Shown: positions 53,694 to 63,191 of the stretch, piece after piece
How positions within the stretch are numbered: the first letter of the stretch is position 1
How the letters are laid out: every line of letters begins with the position of its first letter
Position numbers and translations under genes: made by a program
Notes under the pieces: model-generated
What the model was told of the DNA's origin: nothing
Seen by the model: the letters and a program-made list of their open reading frames with translations, nothing else
Databases searched by the model: none
Assembly: GCA_030157785.1 (NCBI GenBank)
Contig: JAOAUC010000018.1
Span: forward strand, 17,563-81,562
Length of the DNA: 64,000 nt
Direction of reading: 5' to 3'
DNA from: Zoogloea oleivorans
Lineage (GTDB): Bacteria > Pseudomonadota > Gammaproteobacteria > Burkholderiales > Rhodocyclaceae

Positions 53694-55040
53694 TCAGCGC
53701 GACCGCGCCAGGTCCATATCCGCCCCGTTCTTCTCGTCCGTATAGGGCGTCACCCGCCCCGGCTGGCTGCCCGCATGGCAACTGACGATCACGTTGCTGA
53801 TCGGCTTGCCCTTGTGCAGCACTTCCACTGCGCAGCGCCCGAAGACACCCTCGATGGTCGCCAACAGGTTGCGGGCGTAGGGCGTTTCAAGCCGGCCATC
53901 GAGAATCAGGTTAGCCAGCAGCACGCCATCGGGCGCCAGCGCCCGGCGTGCGTCCTGCCAGAACTCCCGCGTCACCAGATGGCCGGGGATCGAGGTGTGG
54001 CTGCTGAACACATCCACCACCACGGCGGCGTAGCGCTTGTCGGTGCTCTTCACGTAGCGACGGGCGTCGTCCACGATGAACTCGCCGCGGATCGGCGCCT
54101 TCAGAAAGCGCTGCTCGGCAATGTCGCGGATCTTCGGGTCGATATCGACGAAGGTGTAGCGGTTGGCCGGCTCCCGATGCGACAACGTGAAGCCACCGGC
54201 GCCCAGCACCAGGATGTCCTTGTCCGTAAAGGCCAGTTCGTCCAGCAGGATGTGGCGCAGGTGCTGCACGTAGCGGGCATATCGGGTCGGCTCGCTGTCG
54301 TCCATCAACGAGGCCAGCGAGTTGTTCACGAAGAAGGCGCGCGGGCTGACATGCCCCGGCAAACTGACCGGCGTCACGGCGTAATCGGCGTAGGCCGTAT
54401 CGAGCACGTCCGAGGCCGGCAGCAGGTTGATGGCCGCGCCAGCCAGCCCGGCCAGCGCCGCCGCACCCCAGGCACGCCAGCTCCGCTCGACCAGGCGCAA
54501 GCTGCCCAGCACCAGCAGGATCGCGCAGATCAGCACCGCCGCCGACACACCAAGCCACTGCATCACCCCCAGCGACAAACTCAGGGAACCGAGGAATGAG
54601 CCCAGCGTGGACCAGTACAGCGCATAGCCGCTGGCCTCGCCGGCCCGGGCGTGCTTCATCAGGTTGGTAAGCACCGGCACCGTCTGCCCGAGCAGCCAGG
54701 CTAGCGGGCACAGCACGCCCCCAATAAAAAACACGTAGGCCAGCCCCACCGGCTGCACATGGGCGAACAGGCCATCCACCGTCACCCGCGCCAGGCCAAT
54801 GCCGGCGAGCAGTGCCGAGATCAGGAAGTTGCGCGCCACCACCGCCGTGAAGCGCTCGGCCACCCTGGCGCCCGACGCGTAGCCAAGGGCCAGCGCCAAC
54901 AAAAAGAAGCCTATGGTCGGCGCCGTCACCACGATGGCGCTACCCACGTGAGGCACTAGCCGGCGCAGGGCGATAACCTCCGCGCCGAGGGAACAGAAGC
55001 CTTCGATGAAGACGATCAGATAGAGCAGATGTCGGGGCAT
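53694..55040 (-). CDS. Fused membrane / spermidine-synthase-like protein
   Basis: The 448-residue protein has about seven transmembrane segments (residues 5-210) and a Rossmann methyltransferase-like domain (about 230-430): VLGAGGFTLSHR is the nucleotide/AdoMet loop and FVDIDPKI the acidic residue after strand 2. Such fusions are annotated as fused MFS/spermidine synthase and their true substrate is usually unknown. No polyamine genes are near. The 3' end is 5 nt from that of the convergent thioredoxin-like gene. Confidence 0.85.
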   Translation of the reverse strand: MPRHLLYLIVFIEGFCSLGAEVIALRRLVPHVGSAIVVTAPTIGFFLLALALGYASGARVAERFTAVVARNFLISALLAGIGLARVTVDGLFAHVQPVGLAYVFFIGGVLCPLAWLLGQTVPVLTNLMKHARAGEASGYALYWSTLGSFLGSLSLSLGVMQWLGVSAAVLICAILLVLGSLRLVERSWRAWGAAALAGLAGAAINLLPASDVLDTAYADYAVTPVSLPGHVSPRAFFVNNSLASLMDDSEPTRYARYVQHLRHILLDELAFTDKDILVLGAGGFTLSHREPANRYTFVDIDPKIRDIAEQRFLKAPIRGEFIVDDARRYVKSTDKRYAAVVVDVFSSHTSIPGHLVTREFWQDARRALAPDGVLLANLILDGRLETPYARNLLATIEGVFGRCAVEVLHKGKPISNVIVSCHAGSQPGRVTPYTDEKNGADMDLARSR

Positions 55041-55047
55041 GGGCGGC

Positions 55048-55932
55048 TCAGATCGCAGTATTCAAGGCATTCCGCCAGGCCGCAGCCATGGCCGGATGAA
55101 AGGCTTCATGGCCGCAGCCGTCTATCCAGACGAGATGGCTGTCAGCAATGCGAGCATGGATGCGCTCGGCATTGGCGGGCGGACAAACCTGGTCGAGGCG
55201 ACCGTGAATCAGCGTCACCGGCAGGTTTGAGAGGGAAGCGCAGGCGTCGAGAAAGGTGACCTCGTCGAGAAAGCAGCCGGCGACGAGGTAATGGGCCTGC
55301 AGGCGATACTTGAGGACCAGGCGGTCAAGCTCGGTGCCGGTCGGTCGCGACTCCGGCAGGCCGGCGGAAGGCTCGGCCATCGCCCGCTCGTAAAGGCTCC
55401 AGGTCAGCGCGGCGGCGCGGGCGACATCGTCATCATCACCATTCAGCCGGGCCTGCAGGACGCCAAGCACGTCCTCCCGCCCGGCCTCCGGCAACACAGC
55501 CGCCAGCCCCTGAAAAAACCACGCCACATTCCCCGCCCCCGGCATGAACACGCTGCGCACCAGCACGCCGGACGTCGCCTCCCGGTGGGCCGCCGCATAG
55601 GCCAGCGCCAGCGTCGCCCCCCACGAGCCACCCGTCACCCGCCAGCGGACAATGCCCAGATGGTGGCGCAGGCGCTCGATGTCGGCGATCAGGTCGGCCG
55701 TCGTGTTGGCGCGGATCTCGCCCGCCGGCAATGAGCGCCCGGCGCCGCGCTGGTCGAAAAAAACCACGTAATGCCGCGTCGGGTCGTACAGCTCCCTGAA
55801 GCGCGGACTGCAGCCACTCCCCGGCCCGCCATGCAGCACCAGCACCGGCTCGCCCGCCGGCTTACCCCAGGTTTCGACGTACAACTGGTGACCGTCGCCA
55901 ACGGGCAGCAGGAAAGAGGACAGGCTAGGCAT
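55048..55932 (-). CDS. pip: Proline iminopeptidase (alpha/beta hydrolase)
   Basis: The 294-residue hydrolase has the S33 opening VLHGGPGSGCSPRFRELYDP (oxyanion loop), the nucleophile elbow GGSWGATLALAYA and the late HGRLDQVCPP (Asp) and DGCGHEA (His). It removes N-terminal proline. An ATG 24 nt upstream (55956) is also in frame and no clear ribosome site decides. It is divergent from pqqA; an involvement in PqqA peptide processing is only a speculation. Several other S33 hydrolases share these motifs. Confidence 0.85.
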   Translation of the reverse strand: MPSLSSFLLPVGDGHQLYVETWGKPAGEPVLVLHGGPGSGCSPRFRELYDPTRHYVVFFDQRGAGRSLPAGEIRANTTADLIADIERLRHHLGIVRWRVTGGSWGATLALAYAAAHREATSGVLVRSVFMPGAGNVAWFFQGLAAVLPEAGREDVLGVLQARLNGDDDDVARAAALTWSLYERAMAEPSAGLPESRPTGTELDRLVLKYRLQAHYLVAGCFLDEVTFLDACASLSNLPVTLIHGRLDQVCPPANAERIHARIADSHLVWIDGCGHEAFHPAMAAAWRNALNTAI

Positions 55933-56069
55933 GGCACACAGCGGGACGACAGACATCCCGAATCATGATTTTCGTGAGGCGGGAGTATGCCGCCCTTTGC
56001 CACACTGTGCTCCACGGTACCGCCAACCGGCAGGCCGGAAATCACCAACCAATAATCTGGAGACCAACC

Positions 56070-56144
56070 ATGACCTGGACCACCCCGCAAGCTTGCGATC
56101 TGCGTTTCGGCTTCGAAATCACCATGTATATCGCCGCCAAGTAA
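56070..56144 (+). CDS. pqqA: PQQ precursor peptide PqqA
   Basis: The 24-residue peptide begins MTWTTPQACDLRFGFEITMY and ends IAAK. Glu16 and Tyr20 in FEITMY are the pair that become PQQ: PqqE, held by PqqD, links them. GGAG precedes the ATG by 6 nt. The gene is too short for usual gene callers but lies exactly before pqqB, after an 82-base gap, as in other pqq operons. No alternative product fits. Confidence 0.93.
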   Translation: MTWTTPQACDLRFGFEITMYIAAK

Positions 56145-56226
56145 TTCCAGGCGTCGCGACGGCGGCCGGCTTCAGACCCCCTGAACGGCCGCCCCTGCTC
56201 TCCCTTCAGCCTGCCTCCCCGACACC

Positions 56227-57144
56227 ATGAAAATCCGCGTTCTCGGCTCCGCCGCCGGCGGTGGTTTCCCCCAGTGGAACTGCAACTGCCGCAACTGTCA
56301 GGGGGTGCGCGAAGGCAGCGCCAACTACCGCCGCCGCACCCAGTCGTCGATTGCCGTGAGCGCCGACGGCGCCCGCTGGACCCTGGTCAACGCCTCGCCC
56401 GACATCCTCCAGCAATTCCAGTCCTTTCCCGGCACCTGGCCCACTGGCGGCCTGCGCGGCTGCGGCATCGAATCGGTAGTACTTGTCGATGCCCAGATCG
56501 ATCACACCACCGGCCTCTACATGCTGCGCGAAAAGGGCAGCCCGTGGCCCATCTGGAGCACCGATCCGGTCTTTGAAGACCTGACCCGCGGCAACCCGAT
56601 CCTGCACCTGCTCGAACACTACTGCGGCGTCGACCGTCGCCCGGTGCCGCTGGACGGCCACGGCTTCAACCCGCAAGGCTCCGCCAGCCTCGACTGGCGC
56701 GCCATGCCGCTGCTCTCCGCCGCGCCGCCCTACTCGCCCCACCGGGGCAATCCGGTGCCCGGCGACAACATCGGCCTGACGATCCACGACCCGGCCAGCG
56801 GCCGCCGCGTGTTTTACGCCCCCGGCCTGGCCGAAGTCGACGATGCGGTTTTCGACGCCATGGCCACGTCCGATTGCGTGATGGTGGACGGCACCTTCTG
56901 GACCGACGACGAGATGATCGGCCTCGGGCTGTCAAAGAAGCGCGCCCGCGACATCGGCCACCTGGCCCAGAGCGGCCCCGGCGGCATGATCGAGCAACTC
57001 GCCCGCCTGCCAAAGCACGTGCGCCGCATCCTCATTCACATCAACAACACCAACCCGATCCTCGACGAGGACTCGCCCCAGCGCGCAATCCTCAGCGCCG
57101 CCGGCATCGAGGTGGCCTTTGACGGCATGGAGATCGAACCGTGA
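56227..57144 (+). CDS. pqqB: PqqB, metallo-beta-lactamase-fold hydroxylase
   Basis: The 305-residue protein has the MBL start [15 protein letters not shown] (residues 7-21, including the CxCxxC type cysteines) and [11 protein letters not shown] (about 94-104), the family's changed zinc motif. PqqB hydroxylates the tyrosine in the PqqA-derived intermediate. Its stop overlaps the pqqC ATG by one base. Length fits the family (about 304). Confidence 0.95.
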   Translation: MKIRVLGSAAGGGFPQWNCNCRNCQGVREGSANYRRRTQSSIAVSADGARWTLVNASPDILQQFQSFPGTWPTGGLRGCGIESVVLVDAQIDHTTGLYMLREKGSPWPIWSTDPVFEDLTRGNPILHLLEHYCGVDRRPVPLDGHGFNPQGSASLDWRAMPLLSAAPPYSPHRGNPVPGDNIGLTIHDPASGRRVFYAPGLAEVDDAVFDAMATSDCVMVDGTFWTDDEMIGLGLSKKRARDIGHLAQSGPGGMIEQLARLPKHVRRILIHINNTNPILDEDSPQRAILSAAGIEVAFDGMEIEP

Positions 57145-57851
57145 TGGAACAACACGCCTGGACACCCGAAGAGTTCGAAGCCCAACTGCGCGACAAGGGC
57201 GCGGCCTACCACATCCACCACCCCTTCAACGTCATGCTCAACACCGGCAAGGCCACGCGGGAGCAGATTCAGGGCTGGGTGGCCAACCGCTATTACTACC
57301 AGATCATCATTCCGCAAAAGGATGGCGCGGTGCTTTCCAACTGCCCGGACAGGGAAGTGCGCCGCGAATGGATCCAGCGCATCCTCGACCACGACGGCCA
57401 CGGCGATGACGCCGGCGGCATCGAAGCCTGGCTGCGCCTCGGCCAGGCTGTGGGCCTCACCCGCGAGGAAATCGTCGACCAGCGCCACGTGATTCCCGCC
57501 GTGCGCTTCGCCTGCGACGCCTACCTCAACTTCTGCCGCCAGCGCCCCTGGCAGGAATCGGTGTGCTCCAGCCTCACTGAGCTCTTCGCCCCCACCATCC
57601 ACAAGCAGCGCCTCGCCAACTGGCCCGAGCACTACCCGTGGATAGAAACCGACGGACTCCAGTACTTCCGCAACCGCGTCACCCAGGCCCGCCGCGACGT
57701 CGAGCAAGGCCTGGCCGTGACGCTGGGCTACTTCGACACCCGCGCGCTGCAGCTCAAGGCTCTCGACATCCTCAAGTTCAAGCTCGACATCCTGTGGTCG
57801 ATGAACGACGCGATGATGCTGCGCTACGGCCTCGAAGGCGGCGTGAAGTGA
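57144..57851 (+). CDS. pqqC: PqqC, pyrroloquinoline-quinone synthase
   Basis: The 235-residue helical oxidase catalyses the last step: ring closure and eight-electron oxidation by O2. Family motifs include [17 protein letters not shown] (about residues 48-65) and [18 protein letters not shown] 57144 follows from the TGATG overlap with pqqB; GTG at 57141 is less likely. Length fits PqqC (about 235-250). Confidence 0.95.
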   Translation: MEQHAWTPEEFEAQLRDKGAAYHIHHPFNVMLNTGKATREQIQGWVANRYYYQIIIPQKDGAVLSNCPDREVRREWIQRILDHDGHGDDAGGIEAWLRLGQAVGLTREEIVDQRHVIPAVRFACDAYLNFCRQRPWQESVCSSLTELFAPTIHKQRLANWPEHYPWIETDGLQYFRNRVTQARRDVEQGLAVTLGYFDTRALQLKALDILKFKLDILWSMNDAMMLRYGLEGGVK

Positions 57852-58123
57852 CCCCCTCACTCGCCCGCCCGCGCATCAACCGCCTGTTCCGCTTCCAGTG
57901 GGAACCGGCCCAGCAGGCCCACGTGCTGCTCTACCCGGAAGGCATGGTCAAGCTCAACCAGAGCGCCGGCGAAATTCTCAAGCGCTGCGACGGCAGCACA
58001 AGCGTGGCCGAAATCGTCGCCGACCTGGAAAGTGCCTTCAACGCAAGCAACCTCGCCGCCGACGTGGACGCCTTCCTGATCATGGCCGACGCGCAAAACT
58101 GGATCACCTGGAGCGAAACCTGA
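57848..58123 (+). CDS. pqqD: PqqD, peptide chaperone
   Basis: The 91-residue protein starts at GTG 57848, overlapping the pqqC stop by 4 bases. It contains the PqqD pattern: [34 protein letters not shown] and a winged-helix end. It binds PqqA and presents it to PqqE. Only this frame and start keep the operon spacing; longer frames running through pqqC are rejected. Confidence 0.93.
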   Translation: MTPSLARPRINRLFRFQWEPAQQAHVLLYPEGMVKLNQSAGEILKRCDGSTSVAEIVADLESAFNASNLAADVDAFLIMADAQNWITWSET

Positions 58124-58124
58124 A

Positions 58125-59255
58125 ATGAACGCCCCGCTCCTGATCCCCCAGCGTCCCGGCCCCCTGTGGCTGCTCGCCGAAGTCACCTACCGCTGCCCGC
58201 TGCACTGCGCGTTTTGCTACAACCCGGTGGACTTCACCCAGGCCGGGCCGGAACTGAGCACCGACGACTGGCTCAAGGTAATCCGTCAGGCGCGCGAACT
58301 CGGTGCCGCTCAGTTCGGCATCTCCGGCGGCGAGCCGCTGCTGCGGGACGACATCGAAATCCTCGTCGCCGAGGCGCGCCAGCTCGGCTTCTACACCAAC
58401 CTCATCACCTCCGGCGTCGGCCTCACCGAAGCCCGGCTCGCGGCGCTCAAGGCAGCCGGGCTCGATCACATCCAGTTGTCCTTCCAGGACGCCACCCGCG
58501 AAGCCAACGATCTCATCACCAACACCCGCACTTTCGATCTGAAGCGCAAGGTCGCGGCCATGACCAAGGCCGCCGGCTACCCCACGGTGATCAACTGCGT
58601 GCTCCACCGCAGCAACATCGACCACCTCGACCGCATCATCGAAATGGCCGTCGAAATCGGTGCCGAATACCTCGAACTGGCCAACACCCAGTACCACGGC
58701 TGGGCCTTCCTCAACCGCCAGTCCCTGATGCCCACCGAAGCCCAGCTGGCCGAAGCCGAAGCCGTCACCGAACGCTGGCGCCAGCGCCTGGGCAAGACAA
58801 TGCGCATTCTCTTTGTCACGCCCGACTATCAATCGAAAAAACCCAAAAAGTGCATGAACGGCTGGGGCGAAGTCTTCCTGTCCGTCACCCCCGACGGCCT
58901 CGCCCTGCCCTGCCACACCGCGCGCATGCTGCCGGGGCTGGAATTCCCCGACGTGCGCGAGCATGACATCGACTGGATCTGGCACGAATCGCCGCTGTTC
59001 AACCGCTTCCGCGGCACCGCCTGGCTGCCGGAAACCTGCCAGAGCTGCGACGAAAAAGACAACGACCACGGCGGCTGCCGCTGCCAGGCCTTCATGCTCA
59101 CCGGCGATGCCGGCGCCACCGACCCGGTGTGCCCCAAGTCCCCTGATCACGCACTGATCGAAGCAGCACTGGCCGACGCCGAGCGCTCCGCCGACGTCAA
59201 GCCCCTGGTCTTCCGCGACCCGAAAAACTCGAAGGCCCTCGGCCGGGCGTTCTAG
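58125..59255 (+). CDS. pqqE: PqqE, radical SAM enzyme
   Basis: The 376-residue enzyme has the radical SAM CxxxCxxC in YRCPLHCAFCYNP (about residues 23-35) and the SPASM-type C-terminal cysteines (CHTARML, ETCQSCDEKDNDHGGCRCQ) that hold two more Fe-S clusters. It cross-links Glu16 and Tyr20 of PqqA on PqqD. Last gene of the operon, 1 nt after pqqD. No pqqF protease gene is in the window, so peptide trimming must be encoded elsewhere. Confidence 0.96.
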   Translation: MNAPLLIPQRPGPLWLLAEVTYRCPLHCAFCYNPVDFTQAGPELSTDDWLKVIRQARELGAAQFGISGGEPLLRDDIEILVAEARQLGFYTNLITSGVGLTEARLAALKAAGLDHIQLSFQDATREANDLITNTRTFDLKRKVAAMTKAAGYPTVINCVLHRSNIDHLDRIIEMAVEIGAEYLELANTQYHGWAFLNRQSLMPTEAQLAEAEAVTERWRQRLGKTMRILFVTPDYQSKKPKKCMNGWGEVFLSVTPDGLALPCHTARMLPGLEFPDVREHDIDWIWHESPLFNRFRGTAWLPETCQSCDEKDNDHGGCRCQAFMLTGDAGATDPVCPKSPDHALIEAALADAERSADVKPLVFRDPKNSKALGRAF

Positions 59256-59377
59256 CCGCACAGCGCACCGGAGCGCAAGTGAAATATTTCCGATCGACAT
59301 ATAACCTTCGACAGATGCCATAGCCATATGCTGTAAATATAATCAGCGCCTCTTCAACAACCCGCGCTGATTTCATC

Positions 59378-60424
59378 ATGGCTAGCAAAAATCTCTCCCT
59401 TATCGCCGCCTCGCTCGCAACTCTCACTCTCTCCGCGTGCGGCGGTGGCGGAGGTGGTTCGAATACCACGCAAGGCAGCAATGACGCCCCGATCACGATC
59501 ACCAGCAGCAATGCCAATGCGGTCGCCAGCCTGAGTGCAAGTGCCGTTGGCGCGGGTGTCAGCTCAATACAGTCGGTTGCCACTTACGTCACCGGAGCAG
59601 ATATCCAGACCGCCTCCACAAATACCGGCGGCCGCCTGATCAACCTGCAGACAATCATTTCCTCTGCCGTGCAGCGCGCGTTCCATACGCCAAAGCAAGG
59701 AAGCGTAGCCACCGGCGTCACCATCTCCGACTACTACGAGTGCGCGGAAGGCGGCAGCATCTCGATATCGGCCGACGTAAAAAATCCTGACAGCGAAAAT
59801 TCGGAGGTCGGCGACCAGGGAACCGTGACCTACAACAACTGCAACGAGGACGGCGCAACGGTATCCGGGCAGATGAAGATCACGGTAACCGCGGTGAGCG
59901 GCAGCTACGACACCGCCATCACCGAAGCCACCAACACAAGTTTCACCAACTTCAAGATCACCCAGACTGGCGCGGCTACCACGCTAACCATCAACGGCAC
60001 AGCCCGTTCCTCCGAGACCTACAATATCGACGGCCCCATCAGCAACTGGCTTAAATCAGACCGCCTTACCTACCAGCTTCAGCGCAACAGCCAGACCGCC
60101 AACCTTACGCTGACCGGCGTCGACATCCAGAGTGAAGGCACGGCGACGGGCTACAGCGCAGCCATCGCCGAAACGGCTGCCTTCAGCTTTCCGGCCATGA
60201 GTGGCAAAGGCGCGATCACCACCCTGACCCCGATCGCCGTTTCCAGCACCGGCACAGTCAGCGGTGGCAAGATCAAGCTCGCCGGCAACGGCAGCAGCCA
60301 GTACCTCACCTTCCTCGGCAACGATACCGTCAAGGTGGAAACCGACACCAACAACGACGGACAAATCGATCTGACCAACACCACCACGTTGACCGCCCTC
60401 AACGCCGCCGCCTGGCAGCAGTAA
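59378..60424 (+). CDS. Predicted surface lipoprotein, unknown function
   Basis: The 348-residue protein has a lipobox TLSAC (Cys21) followed by a Gly run, then a Ser/Thr/Ala/Asn-rich beta body (Cys residues about 125 and 153). I do not recognise a domain; the strand-turn pattern suggests a secreted beta-rich protein. The next gene encodes an outer-membrane barrel, so they may act together at the surface. The 122-base gap from pqqE holds its promoter. Confidence 0.75.
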   Translation: MASKNLSLIAASLATLTLSACGGGGGGSNTTQGSNDAPITITSSNANAVASLSASAVGAGVSSIQSVATYVTGADIQTASTNTGGRLINLQTIISSAVQRAFHTPKQGSVATGVTISDYYECAEGGSISISADVKNPDSENSEVGDQGTVTYNNCNEDGATVSGQMKITVTAVSGSYDTAITEATNTSFTNFKITQTGAATTLTINGTARSSETYNIDGPISNWLKSDRLTYQLQRNSQTANLTLTGVDIQSEGTATGYSAAIAETAAFSFPAMSGKGAITTLTPIAVSSTGTVSGGKIKLAGNGSSQYLTFLGNDTVKVETDTNNDGQIDLTNTTTLTALNAAAWQQ

Positions 60425-60478
60425 ACGGCCGGCGGGGTGCTCTCGAGGCATCCCGCCGCTCTTCCCGCGAATCGTCCA

Positions 60479-61282
60479 ATGACCCACACTCTCCTGCCCA
60501 GGGCCGGCTATATCCTGCTGACCCTCGCCGCATTGCCACACTGCGCGTCGGCTGCGCCCCCGGCTTTCGAGATCGGCGCGCACATCCAGTACCACCACCT
60601 GGAAGAAAAAAACCAGGCTGGCCAGCGCCTTCTCACCGAGTCGGGCTTCATTCCGATGATCGAAGCGCGCCTGCTCCAGCCCCTTCCCCTGGGCCGGGTC
60701 GATCTGGCGCTGTCCCTGAGTGACGGCACGCTCGACTACGACGGCCGCACACAGTCCGGAGCCGGCTTCCAGAGCCAGACCGATGAGCGCATCCTGCGCG
60801 CCGGGCTGCATTACGCCGTTCCCGTTACACCCGCCATCGAGGTCTTGCTCGGCTGGGAATTTGAGAAACGCACACGCACCATCCAAGGTCGCAGTGGTGT
60901 CTTAGGACTCGATGAGGATTACCGCCAGCAAATGGCCAGTTTCGGTGTTCTCTGGCTCCCCTACGCGTCCCCGCATGCCTTCACGGTTCGTGGCGAAGTT
61001 CTCACCGGTATAAAAAGCGAACAGAAAATCAGTTTGCCAGGGCTGTCCGACCCCGTAACGGTTCCTGGCAACGGCATGTGGGGCACCCGGCTGTCTGCAC
61101 GCATCCCGGTCGGCGTGCTGGCCGGAGGCACACGCATCTTCGCCACGCCGCGCGTCGAATACCGCCACACCGACCGCAGCGACTCCCGCCCCTTGCCCGG
61201 CCAGGGCCCTATCACCGGCATCGTCACCCAGCCCGAAACCACCCGCTGGCAGATCGGCGCGGGGATTGAAGTGGCCTGGTAG
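60479..61282 (+). CDS. Outer-membrane beta-barrel protein
   Basis: The 267-residue protein has a signal peptide (ILLTLAALPHCASA) and alternating amphipathic strands ending in an aromatic last residue region (GAGIEVAW). It looks like a porin-like barrel of about 10-12 strands; a family is not recognised. ATG 60479 follows an untranslated 54-base gap after the lipoprotein gene; a longer upstream frame is rejected because the signal would not be N-terminal. Confidence 0.75.
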   Translation: MTHTLLPRAGYILLTLAALPHCASAAPPAFEIGAHIQYHHLEEKNQAGQRLLTESGFIPMIEARLLQPLPLGRVDLALSLSDGTLDYDGRTQSGAGFQSQTDERILRAGLHYAVPVTPAIEVLLGWEFEKRTRTIQGRSGVLGLDEDYRQQMASFGVLWLPYASPHAFTVRGEVLTGIKSEQKISLPGLSDPVTVPGNGMWGTRLSARIPVGVLAGGTRIFATPRVEYRHTDRSDSRPLPGQGPITGIVTQPETTRWQIGAGIEVAW

Positions 61283-61390
61283 GGTACGGCAACAACATCG
61301 GCATATGTGTGGCAACACACATACAACGGCGCGCCCATTATTTATGCTGCATCGCTAGCCGATTTCCGGCCCTCACCAGGAACATAGACC

Positions 61391-62332
61391 ATGAACTCGA
61401 TGACAAAACGCGCTTTTTCCACTTGCGCGGCACCGATAGTGCTGGCCACTCTTTGTGGGCCATCGGCCGCATGGGCCATGCCTTTGCTGGGCGGAGATCT
61501 GGCGAGCTTTACCGTGCTTGGTGCATCGACGGTGACCAATGTCCCCACCAGTGTCATCGACGGCAACGTCGGCGTCTGGTCGAGCGGCGGCGCAAATGCC
61601 GTCACCGGTTTTCTCTCCGCACCCGGCGTGGCGGTGTCTGACCCGCAGCTAAGCGGCGGGCTGGTCCACGCAGGAACCACATCCGGCACCCCCAACGCCA
61701 TGCAGGCCCAGGCCGAGCTGAGCACCGCAATCACAAACCTTGGCTCGCTGGGGCCGGGCACCCTGCTGGCGGCCGACCTGGCCGGGCTCACACTTGCGCC
61801 CGGCGTCTATACCGTGGCCGCCGGAACAAGCAACCTGTCCGGCACGCTGACTCTCGACGGCCAGGGCAACGCAAACGCAGCCTGGGTTTTCCAGATGCCG
61901 AGCACGCTCATCACCTCGCCCAACTCGGTCGTCAGTCTCATCAACACCGGTTCCGGTGCCGGCATTTTCTGGAATGTCGGCAGCTCGGCAACCCTCGACA
62001 CGAACACCACATTCCTGGGCAACATCCTGGCCCTCGCCAGCATCACCCTGAACACCGCCGCCACCGACCTGTGCGGGCGCATGCTGGCGGACACCGGCGC
62101 CGTCACCCTCGACCAGAACACCCTTTCAAGCACCTGCGCAGAACCGCTCACCGGCACTGACGGCCTGAGCGGTGGCCTCGACGTCATCACCACGGCAGCC
62201 GGCACCACCAAAGTCGTCTTCCTTCCCTACGCCCCCCTGGGCGGGACTGGCGGCGGTACCGTAACCGAACCCGCCATGGCCGTCCTCCTCGGGCTCGGGC
62301 TCGCCGGACTCGGCCTGTCGCGCCGGCGCTGA
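61391..62332 (+). CDS. Ice-binding (DUF3494) protein with sorting tail
   Basis: The 313-residue protein has a signal peptide (VLATLCGPSAAWA), a DUF3494-type ice-binding beta-solenoid (about residues 30-240) with the family patterns LAGLTLAPGVYTVAAG, TLDGQGNANAAWVFQM and the LCGRMLADTGAVTLD end. A hydrophobic helix plus SRRR at the C-terminus with EPAMAVLLGLG before it is a PEP-CTERM-like sorting signal. DUF3494 proteins bind ice or act as adhesins. It may be attached to the surface by an exosortase encoded elsewhere. Confidence 0.9.
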   Translation: MNSMTKRAFSTCAAPIVLATLCGPSAAWAMPLLGGDLASFTVLGASTVTNVPTSVIDGNVGVWSSGGANAVTGFLSAPGVAVSDPQLSGGLVHAGTTSGTPNAMQAQAELSTAITNLGSLGPGTLLAADLAGLTLAPGVYTVAAGTSNLSGTLTLDGQGNANAAWVFQMPSTLITSPNSVVSLINTGSGAGIFWNVGSSATLDTNTTFLGNILALASITLNTAATDLCGRMLADTGAVTLDQNTLSSTCAEPLTGTDGLSGGLDVITTAAGTTKVVFLPYAPLGGTGGGTVTEPAMAVLLGLGLAGLGLSRRR

Positions 62333-62356
62333 CCGCGCGGGCAGGCACTCTGCCCG

Positions 62357-63172
62357 CTACACCACCTCCAGATACATCGACGCGTGATCCGACATGTCGG
62401 CCAGAAAGCGGGTCTGCTCCGCCCCGCTCAGATCCGGCCAGCCCTTGACCTTCACCTGCGGCGCATCCAAGGTGCTGCCGAAACGGGTGAAAGTCAGGCT
62501 GACCGAGGCCATGGCGTGATCCAGGTCCGACTCCCCGGCTGACCCCTTCCAGGTCGTCGGACGATCCTTCTTCAGCAGCACCATGCCGGCCGCGGCCGCC
62601 GCCTCGCCGAGGGCCGCAATTTCGGTCGGCGCATCCACCCGTACAAACTTCTTCGCCGGCCGCGGAAACATCAGGCCCATGGTGTTCAGATCGCCCATCA
62701 CGATCAGGCGTGATGCACCGGCGCCGCCCAGATTCTTGTCGAGGGCCGATTTCAGGTTCCAGGTCTTGTCGAACATCTCTGCCCGGTTGCCAAAGGCCGG
62801 CGCGTCGGTGCCGCTATCGGTGTGCAGAAACAGCAGGTTGTACCAAAGCCCCGTCTGCCGGACGCTGAGCAAGGCTCCCGGGCGCAGGCGGCTGTTGCCC
62901 ACGTCGAACTCCCACTTCTGCGAAAACACCGCCTGATCAAACTTGGCCCGCCGCCAGCCCACCAGGATCTCTTGCACCTGCGGCCCGTCGGTCAGCGCAA
63001 AGTCATAGCCCGCGAACTCCTTCTCCATCAGCGTCCGCACATCCATGCTCTCCACCTCCAGCAGGCAGAAGATATCCGGACTCTGCTTGCGGATATGCGT
63101 GGCGACCTTTTTCAGGCGCGCGGCACTGGCCTTGAAGTGTTCGATGTTCCAGGACAGCACGGAAAATTTCAT
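62357..63172 (-). CDS. Endonuclease/exonuclease/phosphatase family protein
   Basis: The 271-residue protein has the EEP fold motifs WNIEHF (residues 8-13), LLEVES (Glu, about 39), GDLNTMG (about 157) and SDHASMYLEV at the end. EEP proteins cut nucleic acids or phosphates with Mg; the substrate here is unknown. GGGGGAG before ATG 63172 sets the start. It has no signal peptide and lies divergent from the acetyltransferase gene. Confidence 0.88.
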   Translation of the reverse strand: MKFSVLSWNIEHFKASAARLKKVATHIRKQSPDIFCLLEVESMDVRTLMEKEFAGYDFALTDGPQVQEILVGWRRAKFDQAVFSQKWEFDVGNSRLRPGALLSVRQTGLWYNLLFLHTDSGTDAPAFGNRAEMFDKTWNLKSALDKNLGGAGASRLIVMGDLNTMGLMFPRPAKKFVRVDAPTEIAALGEAAAAAGMVLLKKDRPTTWKGSAGESDLDHAMASVSLTFTRFGSTLDAPQVKVKGWPDLSGAEQTRFLADMSDHASMYLEVV

Positions 63173-63191
63173 GTTTTTCTCCCCCGAAAAC

